47,571 nt of DNA from Clostridium sp. AM34-11AC (GCF_003435375.1 NZ_QWGL01000024.1:291-47861); one strand, 5' to 3'; shown: positions 1 through 7,065, counted from the first letter of the stretch. A program made the numbers and translations. Notes: a model not told the origin generated them from the letters alone.

Positions 1-75
1 CAGGGTTTTACATACTGTTCAGTTTTCAAGGAACTTTGTTTCGTTGTCGCTTTCGTTCTCAGCAGCAACTCGTTT

Positions 76-104
76 ATTCTATCATACCGTTTCCGGTTTG
101 TCAA
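76..104 (-). promoter_or_regulatory. rRNA operon promoter (proximal, P2), reading off the left end
   Basis: On the minus strand a perfect TTGACA (99-104) is followed by a 17-base spacer and TAGAAT (76-81). Downstream of it the minus strand reads CCTTGAAAACTGAACAGT, a motif typical of Firmicutes rRNA leaders. The 16S gene itself would lie beyond base 1 and is not visible, so the assignment rests on promoter quality and leader sequence. Confidence 0.75.
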
Positions 105-190
105 GAACTTTTTAAAACTTTTTTCGAGCGATTAAGAAGTTTTCTTAATGACTCTTAATAAGTTTTGCCCTGTCGCTCAAGGCGTGTATT

Positions 191-219
191 ATAATAACAA
201 ATCCCCATGGAAAAGTCAA
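191..219 (-). promoter_or_regulatory. rRNA operon promoter (distal, P1)
   Basis: Minus-strand TTGACT (214-219), 17-base spacer, TATTAT (191-196). It stands about 115 bases upstream of the second promoter in the same direction, the usual tandem P1/P2 arrangement of rRNA operons. The stretch between them is AT-rich and has no credible gene. Confidence 0.65.
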
Positions 220-420
220 CCATTTTTTTGATATCTTTTTACATTTTTTTCATTATCATTACACCTCTGTTGCATTTTATCAACATATTGATTTTTTTTG
301 CCATACGCACACAACATTTGCTATTCTGTATCCATAATATGAACTACAGCCCACACCTGGGTCTGCAAAGATCATCCCGGTCTTCTATAGATGCGTTGGA
401 AGGATTTGCTGTTACATAAG

Positions 421-456
421 AAAAACAGGACATTGGGGGGGAGTTCCATTGTCCTG
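421..456 (-). terminator. Rho-independent terminator after the prepilin gene
   Basis: On the minus strand the stem CAGGACA/TGTCCTG (450-456 with 426-432) encloses a 17-base loop and is followed directly by TTTTT (421-425). It lies 32 bases after the prepilin stop and would separate that gene from the rRNA promoters. Confidence 0.75.
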
Positions 457-487
457 CTTCCTTTTATTTATCTGCTTCTATCATTGT

Positions 488-925
488 TTATAATGCACTA
501 GCGCCAAGAGACAAGCTACATTTATAATAGTGCGGTTCCACGTTGTGTGTCCTCAAATATTCATTGCAGTAATATACAATCTCGTATCCATTTTCTCCTT
601 TTGATTTCCCAATCAAAATCTTTCCCGCTTTCAGTTCGACCCTTTGTCCATCAAGGAATGTAATTTCTGTAAGATAATGATAACTTGTATTGTCTGATGC
701 CGGCACCTCTGGATTATACTTCCCGGTCGCGATATAATCTGCCTGAATCTCTGAATAGTATGCTCGCAGATTTGCCCAATCGGCAGCCACACGCGCCTTG
801 TGAAGCTGCACGCTGAAAATTGGAATTGAGATTGCTACAAGGATCCCCACGATCGCAACCACGATCAAAAGCTCCGCCAGTGTAAAGCCACATTTTTTGT
901 TTTTCTGTACGTTCAATAAATTCAT
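488..925 (-). CDS. Type IV prepilin / pseudopilin-like protein
   Basis: The protein has 145 aa from an ATG at 925; a TTG three codons upstream is a weaker alternative. A 13-residue positively charged leader ends in KKCG and is followed by FTLAELLIVVAIVGILVAIS, the class III prepilin cleavage and N-methylation motif (G13/F14, E18) with a hydrophobic helix. The rest is a short pilin-like domain with two cysteines. Prepilins are cut and methylated by PilD-type peptidases and assembled into type IV pili or pseudopili. No peptidase, ATPase or platform gene is in the window, so this is an orphan that would need machinery encoded elsewhere. It has its own promoter upstream and a terminator downstream, so it is a single-gene unit. 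Confidence 0.85.
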   Translation of the reverse strand: MNLLNVQKNKKCGFTLAELLIVVAIVGILVAISIPIFSVQLHKARVAADWANLRAYYSEIQADYIATGKYNPEVPASDNTSYHYLTEITFLDGQRVELKAGKILIGKSKGENGYEIVYYCNEYLRTHNVEPHYYKCSLSLGASAL

Positions 926-1015
926 CTCTTTCAAATCCCATCTTTTTTTCTGTTCCGATCGAAACGCATTTCAAATTATCGTAAGCCGACATATTTCTCT
1001 CAGAACCATCGAATA

Positions 1016-1044
1016 ATTATATTAGATTTTTGCAGAAATGTCTA
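1016..1044 (-). promoter_or_regulatory. Promoter of the prepilin gene
   Basis: Minus-strand TAGACA (1039-1044), 17-base spacer and perfect TATAAT (1016-1021). The start codon lies about 90 bases downstream. The rest of 926-1203 holds no gene I can support. Confidence 0.7.
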
Positions 1045-1203
1045 TAAAATTCTTACGGTTTTCACAAAATCCACGTAACCTTCCTGATCTGTTTCCCTCA
1101 TAAAGCAATCCTTGTTGTTATAACCTCCTGCACCTCTGTCCTATTTTGGAGGACATCCTTTTCCTATATTTATGCCTCCAAATTCATGACTATCTTCCAC
1201 TCG

Positions 1204-1302
1204 TCAGATCGGCATCGGCGTCTGTGCCAAAATTGAAATAATCGCAACTGCTGCCAAAATACCTGCGATGACTGCCACCGCAATGATGATTTTTTTTTTC
1301 AT
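1204..1302 (-). CDS. 32-aa hydrophobic membrane peptide
   Basis: The frame runs ATG at 1302 to TGA at 1204-1206 and gives MKKKIIIAVAVIAGILAAVA, then IISILAQTPMPI. Three lysines precede one transmembrane helix, the positive-inside pattern of small single-pass membrane peptides. A GAGGAAAAG ribosome binding site sits 8-10 bases before the ATG. It lies between the acetyltransferase (stop at 1372) and the prepilin promoter and may be cotranscribed with the acetyltransferase. The function is unknown. The lysine run is a nine-A tract that could slip. It could be a type I toxin-like peptide, but I see no antisense RNA signature. Confidence 0.5.
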   Translation of the reverse strand: MKKKIIIAVAVIAGILAAVAIISILAQTPMPI

Positions 1303-1371
1303 AGATGTTCTTTTCCTCACTTTCCACCCCTTATACATGCTCTTTGCAATCGTAGCGAAACGCATCTGCCA

Positions 1372-2115
1372 TCACTTTATGCCCGCCAGTGCCAGAAACT
1401 TTTTATCTGACTGAATGCCCTGAGTCAAAAACTCTCCATCCCGGAACAGGGCATAGGTGGTGACCGGCGCAGGTACATTCTGCGCGGCTTCTTTGTCGGT
1501 AATATGAAATGCTTGAAACGATATGCCGTGTTCCTTTGCCGCTTCCAGTACCTTCGGCACCCAATAATAGGTGAAAGGACACTGGTCGGTATAATAGAGG
1601 ACAAAGCCCGTTTCGCTGACTTTCGGATGTCTGGCACAATCTTTGAATCTCGGCTGATCCGCATTCTCTGCAAGGGGCAGGTACATGAGGTTGATCCCAC
1701 AGTCAGATATATCTGCGACTTTAAAGCCTTTATACTTCAGAAATTTCGGATCAGCTAAAAATTCCCGTTTCCGTCCCTCGGCGCACAGAATGCAAATACC
1801 TTTCTTTCCCTGTTCTTTCGCGTCCCGGATACACTCGGAAAGCAGTTCTGAGGAATAGCCGTGTCCCTTCATGGAGCCGGAAACCCAAAGGCAGTTGATA
1901 TAAAGCCAGCCTCCTGCTTCAATGGGTACCCATGCGTTTTCCGCTGGAATATATTCGATAAAGCACTTTCCACGCTCCTCACTGCGATAAAAGACAAGTC
2001 CCTCATCAAAGCGCTTCTTCAGCCACTCCTTTTTTGCAAGAGCCTGCTTGCCGGACATGGCACAGCAGATGTGCTCCTTATCAATGTTCTCTTTCGTGAT
2101 ATGGATATATTTCAT
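1372..2115 (-). CDS. GNAT N-acetyltransferase with C-terminal YoaP domain
   Basis: The protein has 247 aa. Residues 1-150 form a GNAT fold with the acetyl-CoA loop around GSMKGHGYSSELL (79-91). Residues from about 165 on match the YoaP-type C-terminal domain, with a thioredoxin-like start VLYYTDQCPFTYYW that carries a single cysteine. The B. subtilis YoaP family has this domain order, and its substrate is not established. The gene starts inside the decayed 3' end of the tetR copy upstream (2081-2399), so its original promoter was probably rearranged. The natural start codon is convincing: MKYIHITKENIDKEHI is the usual N-terminus of the family. Confidence 0.85.
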   Translation of the reverse strand: MKYIHITKENIDKEHICCAMSGKQALAKKEWLKKRFDEGLVFYRSEERGKCFIEYIPAENAWVPIEAGGWLYINCLWVSGSMKGHGYSSELLSECIRDAKEQGKKGICILCAEGRKREFLADPKFLKYKGFKVADISDCGINLMYLPLAENADQPRFKDCARHPKVSETGFVLYYTDQCPFTYYWVPKVLEAAKEHGISFQAFHITDKEAAQNVPAPVTTYALFRDGEFLTQGIQSDKKFLALAGIK

Positions 2116-2399
2116 CGATCGTCACCTGACTTTCTCCATGTTTATTGCATAATTTTAGTGCTTCCGCAAAGCCGTCCGGTTCCGTTTCCGGCATTTCATA
2201 TTCCGCGTCACGCTCATAGTCCATCCTGTTCATCTGTTCCACAATCTTATCAAGAATTCCCTGTTTACTGGAATAGTACTTATACAGGGCCGCTTTTGTA
2301 AATCCCAACTGCCCCACATTATCATTCATAGATGTCCCTAAGTAACCGTTCTGTGCAAAAACCTCCAGAGCAATCCTCAAAATCCGTTCCTTCGGTCAT
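2081..2399 (-). pseudogene. Decayed duplicate of the tetR regulator
   Basis: From 2160 to about 2470 the sequence closely matches the intact tetR locus at 6341-6660, including its promoter. Two lesions are visible. About 8 bases are missing just after the start codon (ATG at 2397-2399), which shifts the frame. The reading frame also leaves the TetR sequence after the residues PDGFAEA and runs into unrelated sequence beside the YoaP gene. The surviving frame still encodes the HTH (FTKAALYKYYSSKQGILDKI) but no ligand-binding domain. A short HTH-only peptide starting at an internal ATG (2380) cannot be excluded. Confidence 0.85.
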
Positions 2400-2417
2400 A
2401 ATGTTCTCCTCAGCAAA

Positions 2418-2464
2418 GTAACCAATCGGCAACTTCATTACAGTTACTGATTGGTACTTGTCAA
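2418..2464 (-). promoter_or_regulatory. Degraded copy of the tetR operator-promoter
   Basis: This is the counterpart of 6607-6654. The half-sites GTAACCAATCGGCAAC and GTTACTGATTGGTAC no longer match perfectly. The -35 TTGACA is kept, the spacer is one base shorter (16) and the -10 is TGTAAT. It might still bind the intact TetR weakly. Confidence 0.6.
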
Positions 2465-2626
2465 GAGTCAATGTAAACATTGTACTTTTATCGATCACGG
2501 TTGGGCAAAGGAAAACTGGAAACAAATTGAACCCGAAACAGTGTTTTATTATTTTTACACTGATAAGATACAAAATAGTTCCCAAAAATCCCATTCCCTG
2601 TATCAATAAAAAGCGCATTTACATTA

Positions 2627-3061
2627 TTACACCTCGCAATCTGATTCCCAATTCATTACATATTCCGTTTCGCCGGTGAATTCATCCATCCTTTCCGACT
2701 GGATCGTAAATCCTTCTCTTTGGTAAAAAGACATTGCCCTGACATTCTTCTGATATACGTTTAACTGCAATCTGACTTTTTTATCCTTGATATAATCCAG
2801 CAAACTTTTGCCTATACCATGTGACTGCATTTTATCCGAAACAAAAATACCTTCAATTTATTCATCCCTTACGCCTAAAAATCCCTGAATCATTTTATCA
2901 TCTTCATACACGTAAACTTCCGCCTGTGGCAGCATTTCTTTCACTCGTTCATAATTACTTATCCAGTATTGTTCAGAAATAAAAGAATGTGCTTTCAGAT
3001 TGGTCTTTAACCATATGTCAGCGACTCTATTTATATCTGTCTTCCGTAACTTTCTAATCAT
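2627..3061 (-). pseudogene. GNAT acetyltransferase (YiaC/YjaB type) broken by one stop codon
   Basis: One reading frame of 145 codons runs from ATG 3061 to a stop at 2627, with a single in-frame TAA at 2858-2860. Before the stop: MIRKLRKTDINRVADIWL through QGFLGVRDE. After it: IEGIFVSDKMQSHGIGKSLL, the acetyl-CoA loop, then YQKNVRAMSFYQREGF. Family members have an aromatic or similar residue before IEGIFV, so a TAT or TAC to TAA change is the simplest explanation. The rest of the frame is undamaged, so the loss is recent, or the codon is a sequencing error. Confidence 0.8.
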
Positions 3062-3077
3062 AGCAATCCTTCATTTC

Positions 3078-3791
3078 CTACATATTCAAAAATCTTGAGG
3101 TATCTTCGATTACACCCGTGATCTTTATACTGTCAGCTTCCACATGGCAACTGTAACAGACGACCTGAACACCTGCCTTTGCAGCCTCCACAAGTGCCTT
3201 TTTAAACTCCGTCTGTGCCGTCTCATTCGGCAGCACCCGATGAATTCCATTCATCTGAATCACGAAGGCAATTGCTGTATGGCAGCCTTCCTTTGCAGCC
3301 TTTGTCAGCTCGTGTAAATGTTTTACCCCCCGCTCCGTTGGTGCGTCCGGAAACAATCCGATGCCCGGATGCAGATCATCCGCCAGCGTACAGCCCTTCA
3401 CTTCCGTCAGAAATTTTTCTCCATTTTTTTCCATGTAAAAATCAATTCTGGAGTCTCCGTAAGTGTGTTCTGCCTTCACAAGATCATAATTCAGGCTCAT
3501 GTACAGCTGCTTCATCAGAGCATTCGGTGCCAGACTGTCAATATTCACCCATTTTAGCTTTGGCTTGTATACAGAGATCAGATCGTATGCCGTTTTTCGA
3601 TTCATATTCAACGTCTTCTGCAGCGTCACCTTCGCTTTCGGCACCAGAAGCTCCCGCAAACGCCCCGTATTTTTCACATGAACCAGCTCTGTCTCCCCAT
3701 CGATCAAAACCTCCGCTGTGAAACGGTTGATCCTGCGGACGAAGCTGCCTGCAACGGTATTCTCATAAATAATTGTCGGTTTCTGTTTCAT
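3078..3791 (-). CDS. sfsA: SfsA family DNA/RNA nuclease
   Basis: The protein has 237 aa, the usual length for SfsA. It opens with an OB-fold-like part (FVRRINRFTAEVLIDGETEL, HVKNTGRLRELL). The nuclease-like domain follows with DSRIDFYMEKNG and FLTEVKGCTL, which fit a PD-(D/E)XK core (D, E-V-K), then FPDAPTERGVKHLHEL. The family was first named for sugar fermentation stimulation in E. coli and later shown to have nuclease activity; its cellular role is unclear. The start overlaps the tag stop by four bases (ATGA), so translation is coupled. Confidence 0.93.
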   Translation of the reverse strand: MKQKPTIIYENTVAGSFVRRINRFTAEVLIDGETELVHVKNTGRLRELLVPKAKVTLQKTLNMNRKTAYDLISVYKPKLKWVNIDSLAPNALMKQLYMSLNYDLVKAEHTYGDSRIDFYMEKNGEKFLTEVKGCTLADDLHPGIGLFPDAPTERGVKHLHELTKAAKEGCHTAIAFVIQMNGIHRVLPNETAQTEFKKALVEAAKAGVQVVCYSCHVEADSIKITGVIEDTSRFLNM

Positions 3792-4363
3792 CCTATCTCA
3801 TCCTCTTGCCTGCAAAAGCATTCATCCTCATGCGACCAGATCACGCCGACGGCCTGCAGGTAGGCATAAACCACCGTGGTTCCCACAAATTTCATGCCAT
3901 GCTTCTTTAAGTCTTTGGAAATTGCATCCGATAATTCCGAACTTGTTTTCCCGGTTTCCCGGATCACGCTGCCCTCCGTCCAATGCCAGAGATACTCTGA
4001 AAAGCTGCCATATTCCTTCTGGATTTCACGGAATGCCTGTGCATTGGTAACGGCAGCCTGTATTTTCAGGCGGTTACGTATGATGCCGGGATCATTCCGC
4101 AAGGCTTCCAGCTTTTCCTCCTTGTAGACGCAAACCTTTTCAACATCGAAGCCGTCAAAAGCTTCGCGAAACGCATCCCGCTTATTCAGGACACATTCCC
4201 AGGACAGTCCTGCCTGAAAGCACTCCAGGATCAGCATTTCAAAAAGCTTCCGGTCATCATGCACCGGAACGCCCCATTCCTCATCGTGATAACGGATGTA
4301 CCGTTCGTTTTTTGGATTTGCCCAGCAGCACCGCATTTTTCCGTCTGCCCAATTCATTCGCAT
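3788..4363 (-). CDS. tag: DNA-3-methyladenine glycosylase I
   Basis: The protein has 191 aa. It removes 3-methyladenine from alkylated DNA to start base-excision repair. Diagnostic signs are RCCWANPKNERYIRYHDEEW near the N-terminus, FEMLILECFQAGLSWECVLN in the middle and a C-terminal SHEDEC. The cysteine and histidine near the N-terminus plus the HxxxC at the C-terminus match the structural zinc site of E. coli Tag. GGAAGGTGAG lies just before the ATG at 4363. It forms a two-gene unit with sfsA. A second in-frame ATG nine codons in (MRCCWA) resembles the family N-terminus and is an alternative start. Confidence 0.95.
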   Translation of the reverse strand: MRMNWADGKMRCCWANPKNERYIRYHDEEWGVPVHDDRKLFEMLILECFQAGLSWECVLNKRDAFREAFDGFDVEKVCVYKEEKLEALRNDPGIIRNRLKIQAAVTNAQAFREIQKEYGSFSEYLWHWTEGSVIRETGKTSSELSDAISKDLKKHGMKFVGTTVVYAYLQAVGVIWSHEDECFCRQEDEIG

Positions 4364-4644
4364 CTCACCTTCCTACTTTTCAAGTGGTACCATTCCAGTA
4401 TGAAATTTCCGATCCATTTTTCAGAACCACTATACAATGATCAGTATCTCTGTCTTCTTTTTATCACTCTTCCGCGCGCTCAATAACAAGCCCTGTTTCT
4501 TCCAGAAGAAAGATGTATAAATACCATTATATTGCACAAAAGCAACGTATTATGTTGAAAAATATTATAGCAAAAGAAAGTACGTTTAACAAGAGCTCTC
4601 CGATTACGCGTTGGCCCCGTAGGCGCGCTTTGGTTGTCCTTGTG

Positions 4645-4840
4645 GGGCTGCCTACTGTTCGTTTTGACTTTTTCAGTGCTCTATGCAGCCTGATGGGGGT
4701 AAAAAACGCCCCGTTGTTTTTCCAACGAGGCATCGAAGATGTTTCTATTCTGTTTTCTGTAAACTGTTATTCATTTCTCTCCTGGTGACCATTTGAGTCA
4801 CGGCCAATGTATCAAAAATCATTCCAAGCTCATCTCGGCA
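4645..4840. repeat. Dispersed repeat, copy 1 (partner at 9645-9838)
   Basis: About 190 bases align with 9645-9838 in the same orientation. Shared blocks include CCTACTGTTCG, CAGTGCTCT, GCAGCCTGAT, a hairpin, CTGTAAACTGTTAT and GGTGACCATTTGAGTCACGG. On the minus strand each copy holds the last codons of a reading frame (LAVTQMVTRR), then a terminator. This suggests two copies of the 3' end of one mobile or duplicated gene. I do not recognise that gene. The stretch 4364-4644 upstream shows no supportable gene. Confidence 0.75.
4701..4730 (-). terminator. Rho-independent terminator inside repeat copy 1
   Basis: Minus strand: CCTCGTTG, a short A-rich loop, CAACGGGG, then CGTTTTTT. The same structure with compensating changes occurs in the second copy (9709-9739), so the hairpin is conserved although the bases vary. 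Confidence 0.75.
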
Positions 4841-4936
4841 AATCAGACAAACCGTATAATCAATGATGTCACTGATCACCCGACTTTCTGTGCAGACTTT
4901 GCCAACACGAAGCGGCATGATTCTTGTAATTACCAT
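4745..4936 (-). CDS. 63-aa ORF of unknown family, probably a gene tail
   Basis: The frame reads MVITRIMPLRVGKVCTES... and ends ...FDTLAVTQMVTRREMNN plus a short tail, immediately before the repeat terminator. Its last third also exists in repeat copy 2, where mostly synonymous or conservative changes keep LAVTQMVTRR. That suggests it was selected as protein. The N-terminal part has no ribosome binding site I trust and overlaps the crp/fnr remnant on the other strand. It is probably the C-terminus of a truncated gene. I do not recognise the family. Confidence 0.35.
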   Translation of the reverse strand: MVITRIMPLRVGKVCTESRVISDIIDYTVCLICRDELGMIFDTLAVTQMVTRREMNNSLQKTE

Positions 4937-5098
4937 AATACTATCGAGCAGATATTATCCACTTTTTGAGGAAGTCGGAACTGAGTTTGTGATTCGGACT
5001 GGGAATATTTTATATATGCAGGGAGACCGTTCATCCAATTTGTATCTCGTGAAATCCGGGCGGGTACGGATGTTCTACATTGGCGAAAACGGGAAAGT
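4918..5098 (+). pseudogene. N-terminal fragment of a Crp/Fnr-family regulator
   Basis: On the plus strand the frame contains YYPLFEEVGTEF, GNILYMQGDRSSNLYLVKSG and RVRMFYIGENGKV, the beginning of a cyclic-nucleotide-binding-like sensor domain of Crp/Fnr regulators. After GENGKV the frame runs into the antisense of the GNAT gene at 5075-5680, so the rest of the sensor and the whole DNA-binding domain are gone. Only about 50 of some 220 residues remain. It is one of few plus-strand coding remnants here and marks a recombination or insertion boundary near base 5098. Confidence 0.75.
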
Positions 5099-5680
5099 GG
5101 CTTCAAACTGTTCAAACCCCTCCGGATCTTTCTCACAGACAAAATACCCATCGGGGTCTTTGTAAGTGCCTGAGACACCGTCCAGAAATCCGGGTTTCAG
5201 TTCTTTGATGAGGAAATAGTCCGCCTCCGGGTCGTCGGCATAGCGCACGCCCTTAGTTTTGGCCGGAACAAAGCCAGACTTGCCGTAAAAGTCTATATTG
5301 CCGGTAATGGCAAGCGCCCCTGCTCCCATTTCCCTGGCTTTTTCCATGGAATAGTCAAGCAGCTGCTTTCCGTAGCCCTGCCGTTTGTATGCGGGTGCGA
5401 TGCCGATGGGACCGAAGGTCATGATCGGTAGGGTTCGCCCGTCATCACACTCGATTTCTGACCGCACATAGATGACCTGCCCGATCAGCTCACCGCCCAG
5501 TTCCATCACAAAATCCAGCTCCGGCACAAATGCCGGGTCATTCCGATAACAGTGCAGCACATAGTGCTCCATGCAGCCCGGGCGGTAGACATTCCAGAAT
5601 GACTCACGGGTCAGGTTTTCGACAGCTCTGTAATCTTCTTTTGTTTCCAGACGAATAATAATATTCTTAATTGCATCCAT
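5075..5680 (-). CDS. GNAT family N-acetyltransferase
   Basis: The protein has 201 aa from ATG 5680, chosen because AAAGGAGG stands just upstream. The acetyl-CoA loop is IGIAPAYKRQGYGKQLLDYS, followed by GAGALAITGNIDFYGKSGFV. The family transfers acetyl from acetyl-CoA; the long C-terminal part (DYFLIKELKPGFLDGVSG) resembles YhbS-like acetyltransferases. The substrate is unknown. An in-frame ATG 13 codons upstream (5719) also has a good ribosome binding site, so a longer form is possible. The gene lies just past the terminator of the tetR-KTR operon. Its 3' end abuts the crp/fnr remnant. Confidence 0.85.
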   Translation of the reverse strand: MDAIKNIIIRLETKEDYRAVENLTRESFWNVYRPGCMEHYVLHCYRNDPAFVPELDFVMELGGELIGQVIYVRSEIECDDGRTLPIMTFGPIGIAPAYKRQGYGKQLLDYSMEKAREMGAGALAITGNIDFYGKSGFVPAKTKGVRYADDPEADYFLIKELKPGFLDGVSGTYKDPDGYFVCEKDPEGFEQFEATFPFSPM

Positions 5681-5721
5681 AGTAGATCCTCCTTTGGTGG
5701 TGTAAACAATTGCATCCATAG
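5669..5721 (-). repeat. In-frame 14-base direct repeat carrying two start codons
   Basis: AATTGCATCCATAG occurs at 5669-5682 and 5708-5721, 39 bases (13 codons) apart. On the minus strand each copy encodes ATG GAT GCA ATT and each is preceded by a purine-rich ribosome binding site (AAAGGAGG or AAGGAAGG). The acetyltransferase can therefore start as MDAIVYTT... or MDAIKNII.... Confidence 0.7.
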
Positions 5722-5734
5722 CAGCCTTCCTTTC

Positions 5735-5779
5735 AAAAAAGGACGCAGCGCATGATCGTTTTGCGATCAGCACTGCGTC
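5735..5779 (-). terminator. Strong terminator of the tetR-KTR operon
   Basis: On the minus strand GACGCAG...TGATCG pairs with CGATCA...CTGCGTC around a CAAAA loop and is followed by CTTTTTT. The hairpin overlaps the last codons of the KTR gene (stop at 5767), so the stem is partly coding. Confidence 0.85.
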
Positions 5780-5970
5780 TTTGCGTCTGGCTGTTTGGTT
5801 TCAATGATAAAATTTTTTGCATTGATAATACTCTCATGCCTGCATTCAGGACAAAACAGAGGAAAAGTTACTAATTCCGTTTCCCGCAATATCTGCAAGC
5901 GCGTCTTGGCACCGCACCACGGACATAAGACCCAGCGTTTTTCTTCTTCTCCATCTTTCATGTTGTTCAT
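5767..5970 (-). CDS. Cysteine-rich KTR domain protein
   Basis: The protein has 67 aa with two CxxC pairs: CPWCGAKTRLQIL and FPLFCPECRHE, a zinc-ribbon arrangement. The sequence KTRLQ is the signature of the cysteine-rich KTR family, small proteins often found next to TetR regulators and on conjugative elements of Firmicutes. Their function is unknown. The start overlaps the tetR stop by four bases, so both are translated together. A strong terminator closes the unit. Confidence 0.85.
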   Translation of the reverse strand: MNNMKDGEEEKRWVLCPWCGAKTRLQILRETELVTFPLFCPECRHESIINAKNFIIETKQPDAKTQC

Positions 5971-6587
5971 TCCTTCTTTCTGTAATCTGACTCAGCTTTG
6001 GCAATAAAGTGATCAATATGTGTCGCCAACAAAGAAGAAACCGCTTCTTTTTCCTCTGCACCGTCGTAGACACTGTATAAAAGATACATCGGCCCATAGA
6101 ACTCCAGCGCCAGCTGCATAGCGTCCTCATCTGAATCTGCCAGCTTGCGGAAGATGGCCGCCATGTATTCCAAAGGGCCTCCCGCGAGATAATCGTGGTG
6201 AAGCTGTGCAAGCTTAGGATCACGGTATTGCTCCAGCGTCAGCATTTTACGGAAATTGGAGGAGAACGGTTCCTTCGTCCAATGATCAAACTGGGCAAGG
6301 CTGTATGTGCGAATTTTTTTAATTGGCGTATGCAGATATGCTTCCGCAAAGCCGTCTGGTTCCGTTTCCGGCATTTCATACGCCTCAGCGCGCTCATAAT
6401 CCATCCTGTTCATTCGCTCCACGATCTTATCCAGGATTTCCTGTTTGCTGGCATAGTGCTTATATAAGGCAGCTTTCGTAAATCCCAACTGCCCTGCAAT
6501 ATCATTCATAGACGTCCCCAGATAACCGTTCTGCGCAAACAATTCCAGCGCGATTCTCAAAATCCGTTCCTTTGTACCCTCTGCCAT
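5967..6587 (-). CDS. TetR/AcrR family transcriptional regulator (autoregulated)
   Basis: The protein has 206 aa from ATG 6587, chosen because AAAGGAG is 7-12 bases upstream and because any longer form would start inside the operator. The HTH spans roughly residues 10-55: ERILRIALELFAQNGYLGTS, then FTKAALYKHYASKQEILDKI. A variable ligand-binding domain of normal length follows. The promoter lies inside a perfect inverted repeat (6607-6654), so the protein very likely represses itself and the KTR gene. A broken copy with the same operator is at 2081-2470. The ligand is unknown. Confidence 0.93.
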   Translation of the reverse strand: MAEGTKERILRIALELFAQNGYLGTSMNDIAGQLGFTKAALYKHYASKQEILDKIVERMNRMDYERAEAYEMPETEPDGFAEAYLHTPIKKIRTYSLAQFDHWTKEPFSSNFRKMLTLEQYRDPKLAQLHHDYLAGGPLEYMAAIFRKLADSDEDAMQLALEFYGPMYLLYSVYDGAEEKEAVSSLLATHIDHFIAKAESDYRKKE

Positions 6588-6606
6588 AACTATCTCCTTT
6601 ATCAAA

Positions 6607-6654
6607 GTAACCATTCGGTAACTTCATTATAGTTACCGAATGGTTACTTGTCAA
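6607..6654 (-). promoter_or_regulatory. tetR promoter within a perfect 16-base inverted-repeat operator
   Basis: GTAACCATTCGGTAAC (6607-6622) and GTTACCGAATGGTTAC (6632-6647) are perfect inverted repeats with a 9-base gap. On the minus strand TTGACA (6649-6654), a 17-base spacer and perfect TATAAT (6626-6631) form the promoter. One half-site fills the spacer, and the -10 lies between the half-sites. Binding of a TetR dimer would block RNA polymerase. Confidence 0.92.
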
Positions 6655-6678
6655 GAGTTAATGAATAAAAGATTGAAG

Positions 6679-7062
6679 TCAAACTGTAATTTCAATTTGA
6701 TTGCCTTCGATTGCAATAATACAACTTTCATAGTAACCATCTCCGGTTGTCCTGGGACCGCTGACCACTTCATATCCGTCAGTTTTCAGTTCAGCGGTCA
6801 ACGCATCTACTTTTTCTTTGCTGCCTACGCTGAATGCAATGTGCGCATACCCAGTGCGGGCAAATTCCTTTGAAAAATCAAGCATTTCCGGATTGTTCAT
6901 AATTTCAAGCCGTGCCCCATCGCCAAATGACAGAAAATAAGAGCGGAAACCTGTTTTCAGATTATGGTAGCCTTCGTTTGATTTTGCGCCCATATACTTC
7001 ACAAAGAAACTGCGAGCTGTTTCCAGATCTTTTACATATAAAGCAATATGTTCTATTTTCAT
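6679..7062 (-). CDS. VOC family protein (glyoxalase/bleomycin-resistance fold)
   Basis: The protein has 127 aa. It starts MKIEHIALYVKDLETARSFF, the hallmark beta-alpha start of the vicinal-oxygen-chelate fold, with His5 as the first metal ligand. RLEIMNN, AHIAFSVGS and IIAIEGNQIEITV give the other strands, with ligand candidates E, H and E. Such proteins act as small isomerases, lyases or drug-binding resistance proteins; the substrate cannot be told from sequence. It lies 3 bases after the HTH gene at 7066-7317 and its ribosome binding site (GGAGG) is inside that gene's last codons, so it is translationally coupled to the regulator. Confidence 0.9.
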   Translation of the reverse strand: MKIEHIALYVKDLETARSFFVKYMGAKSNEGYHNLKTGFRSYFLSFGDGARLEIMNNPEMLDFSKEFARTGYAHIAFSVGSKEKVDALTAELKTDGYEVVSGPRTTGDGYYESCIIAIEGNQIEITV

Positions 7063-7065
7063 AAC

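Noticed and set aside
207..419. 70-aa plus-strand frame with hydrophobic start
   Set aside because: It overlaps the distal rRNA promoter and has no ribosome binding site; the AT-rich DNA gives phenylalanine and isoleucine by chance.
2322..2618. 98-aa minus-strand frame
   Set aside because: It runs through the degraded tetR promoter and the frameshifted tetR start; only the tail MTEGTDFEDC comes from the old gene.
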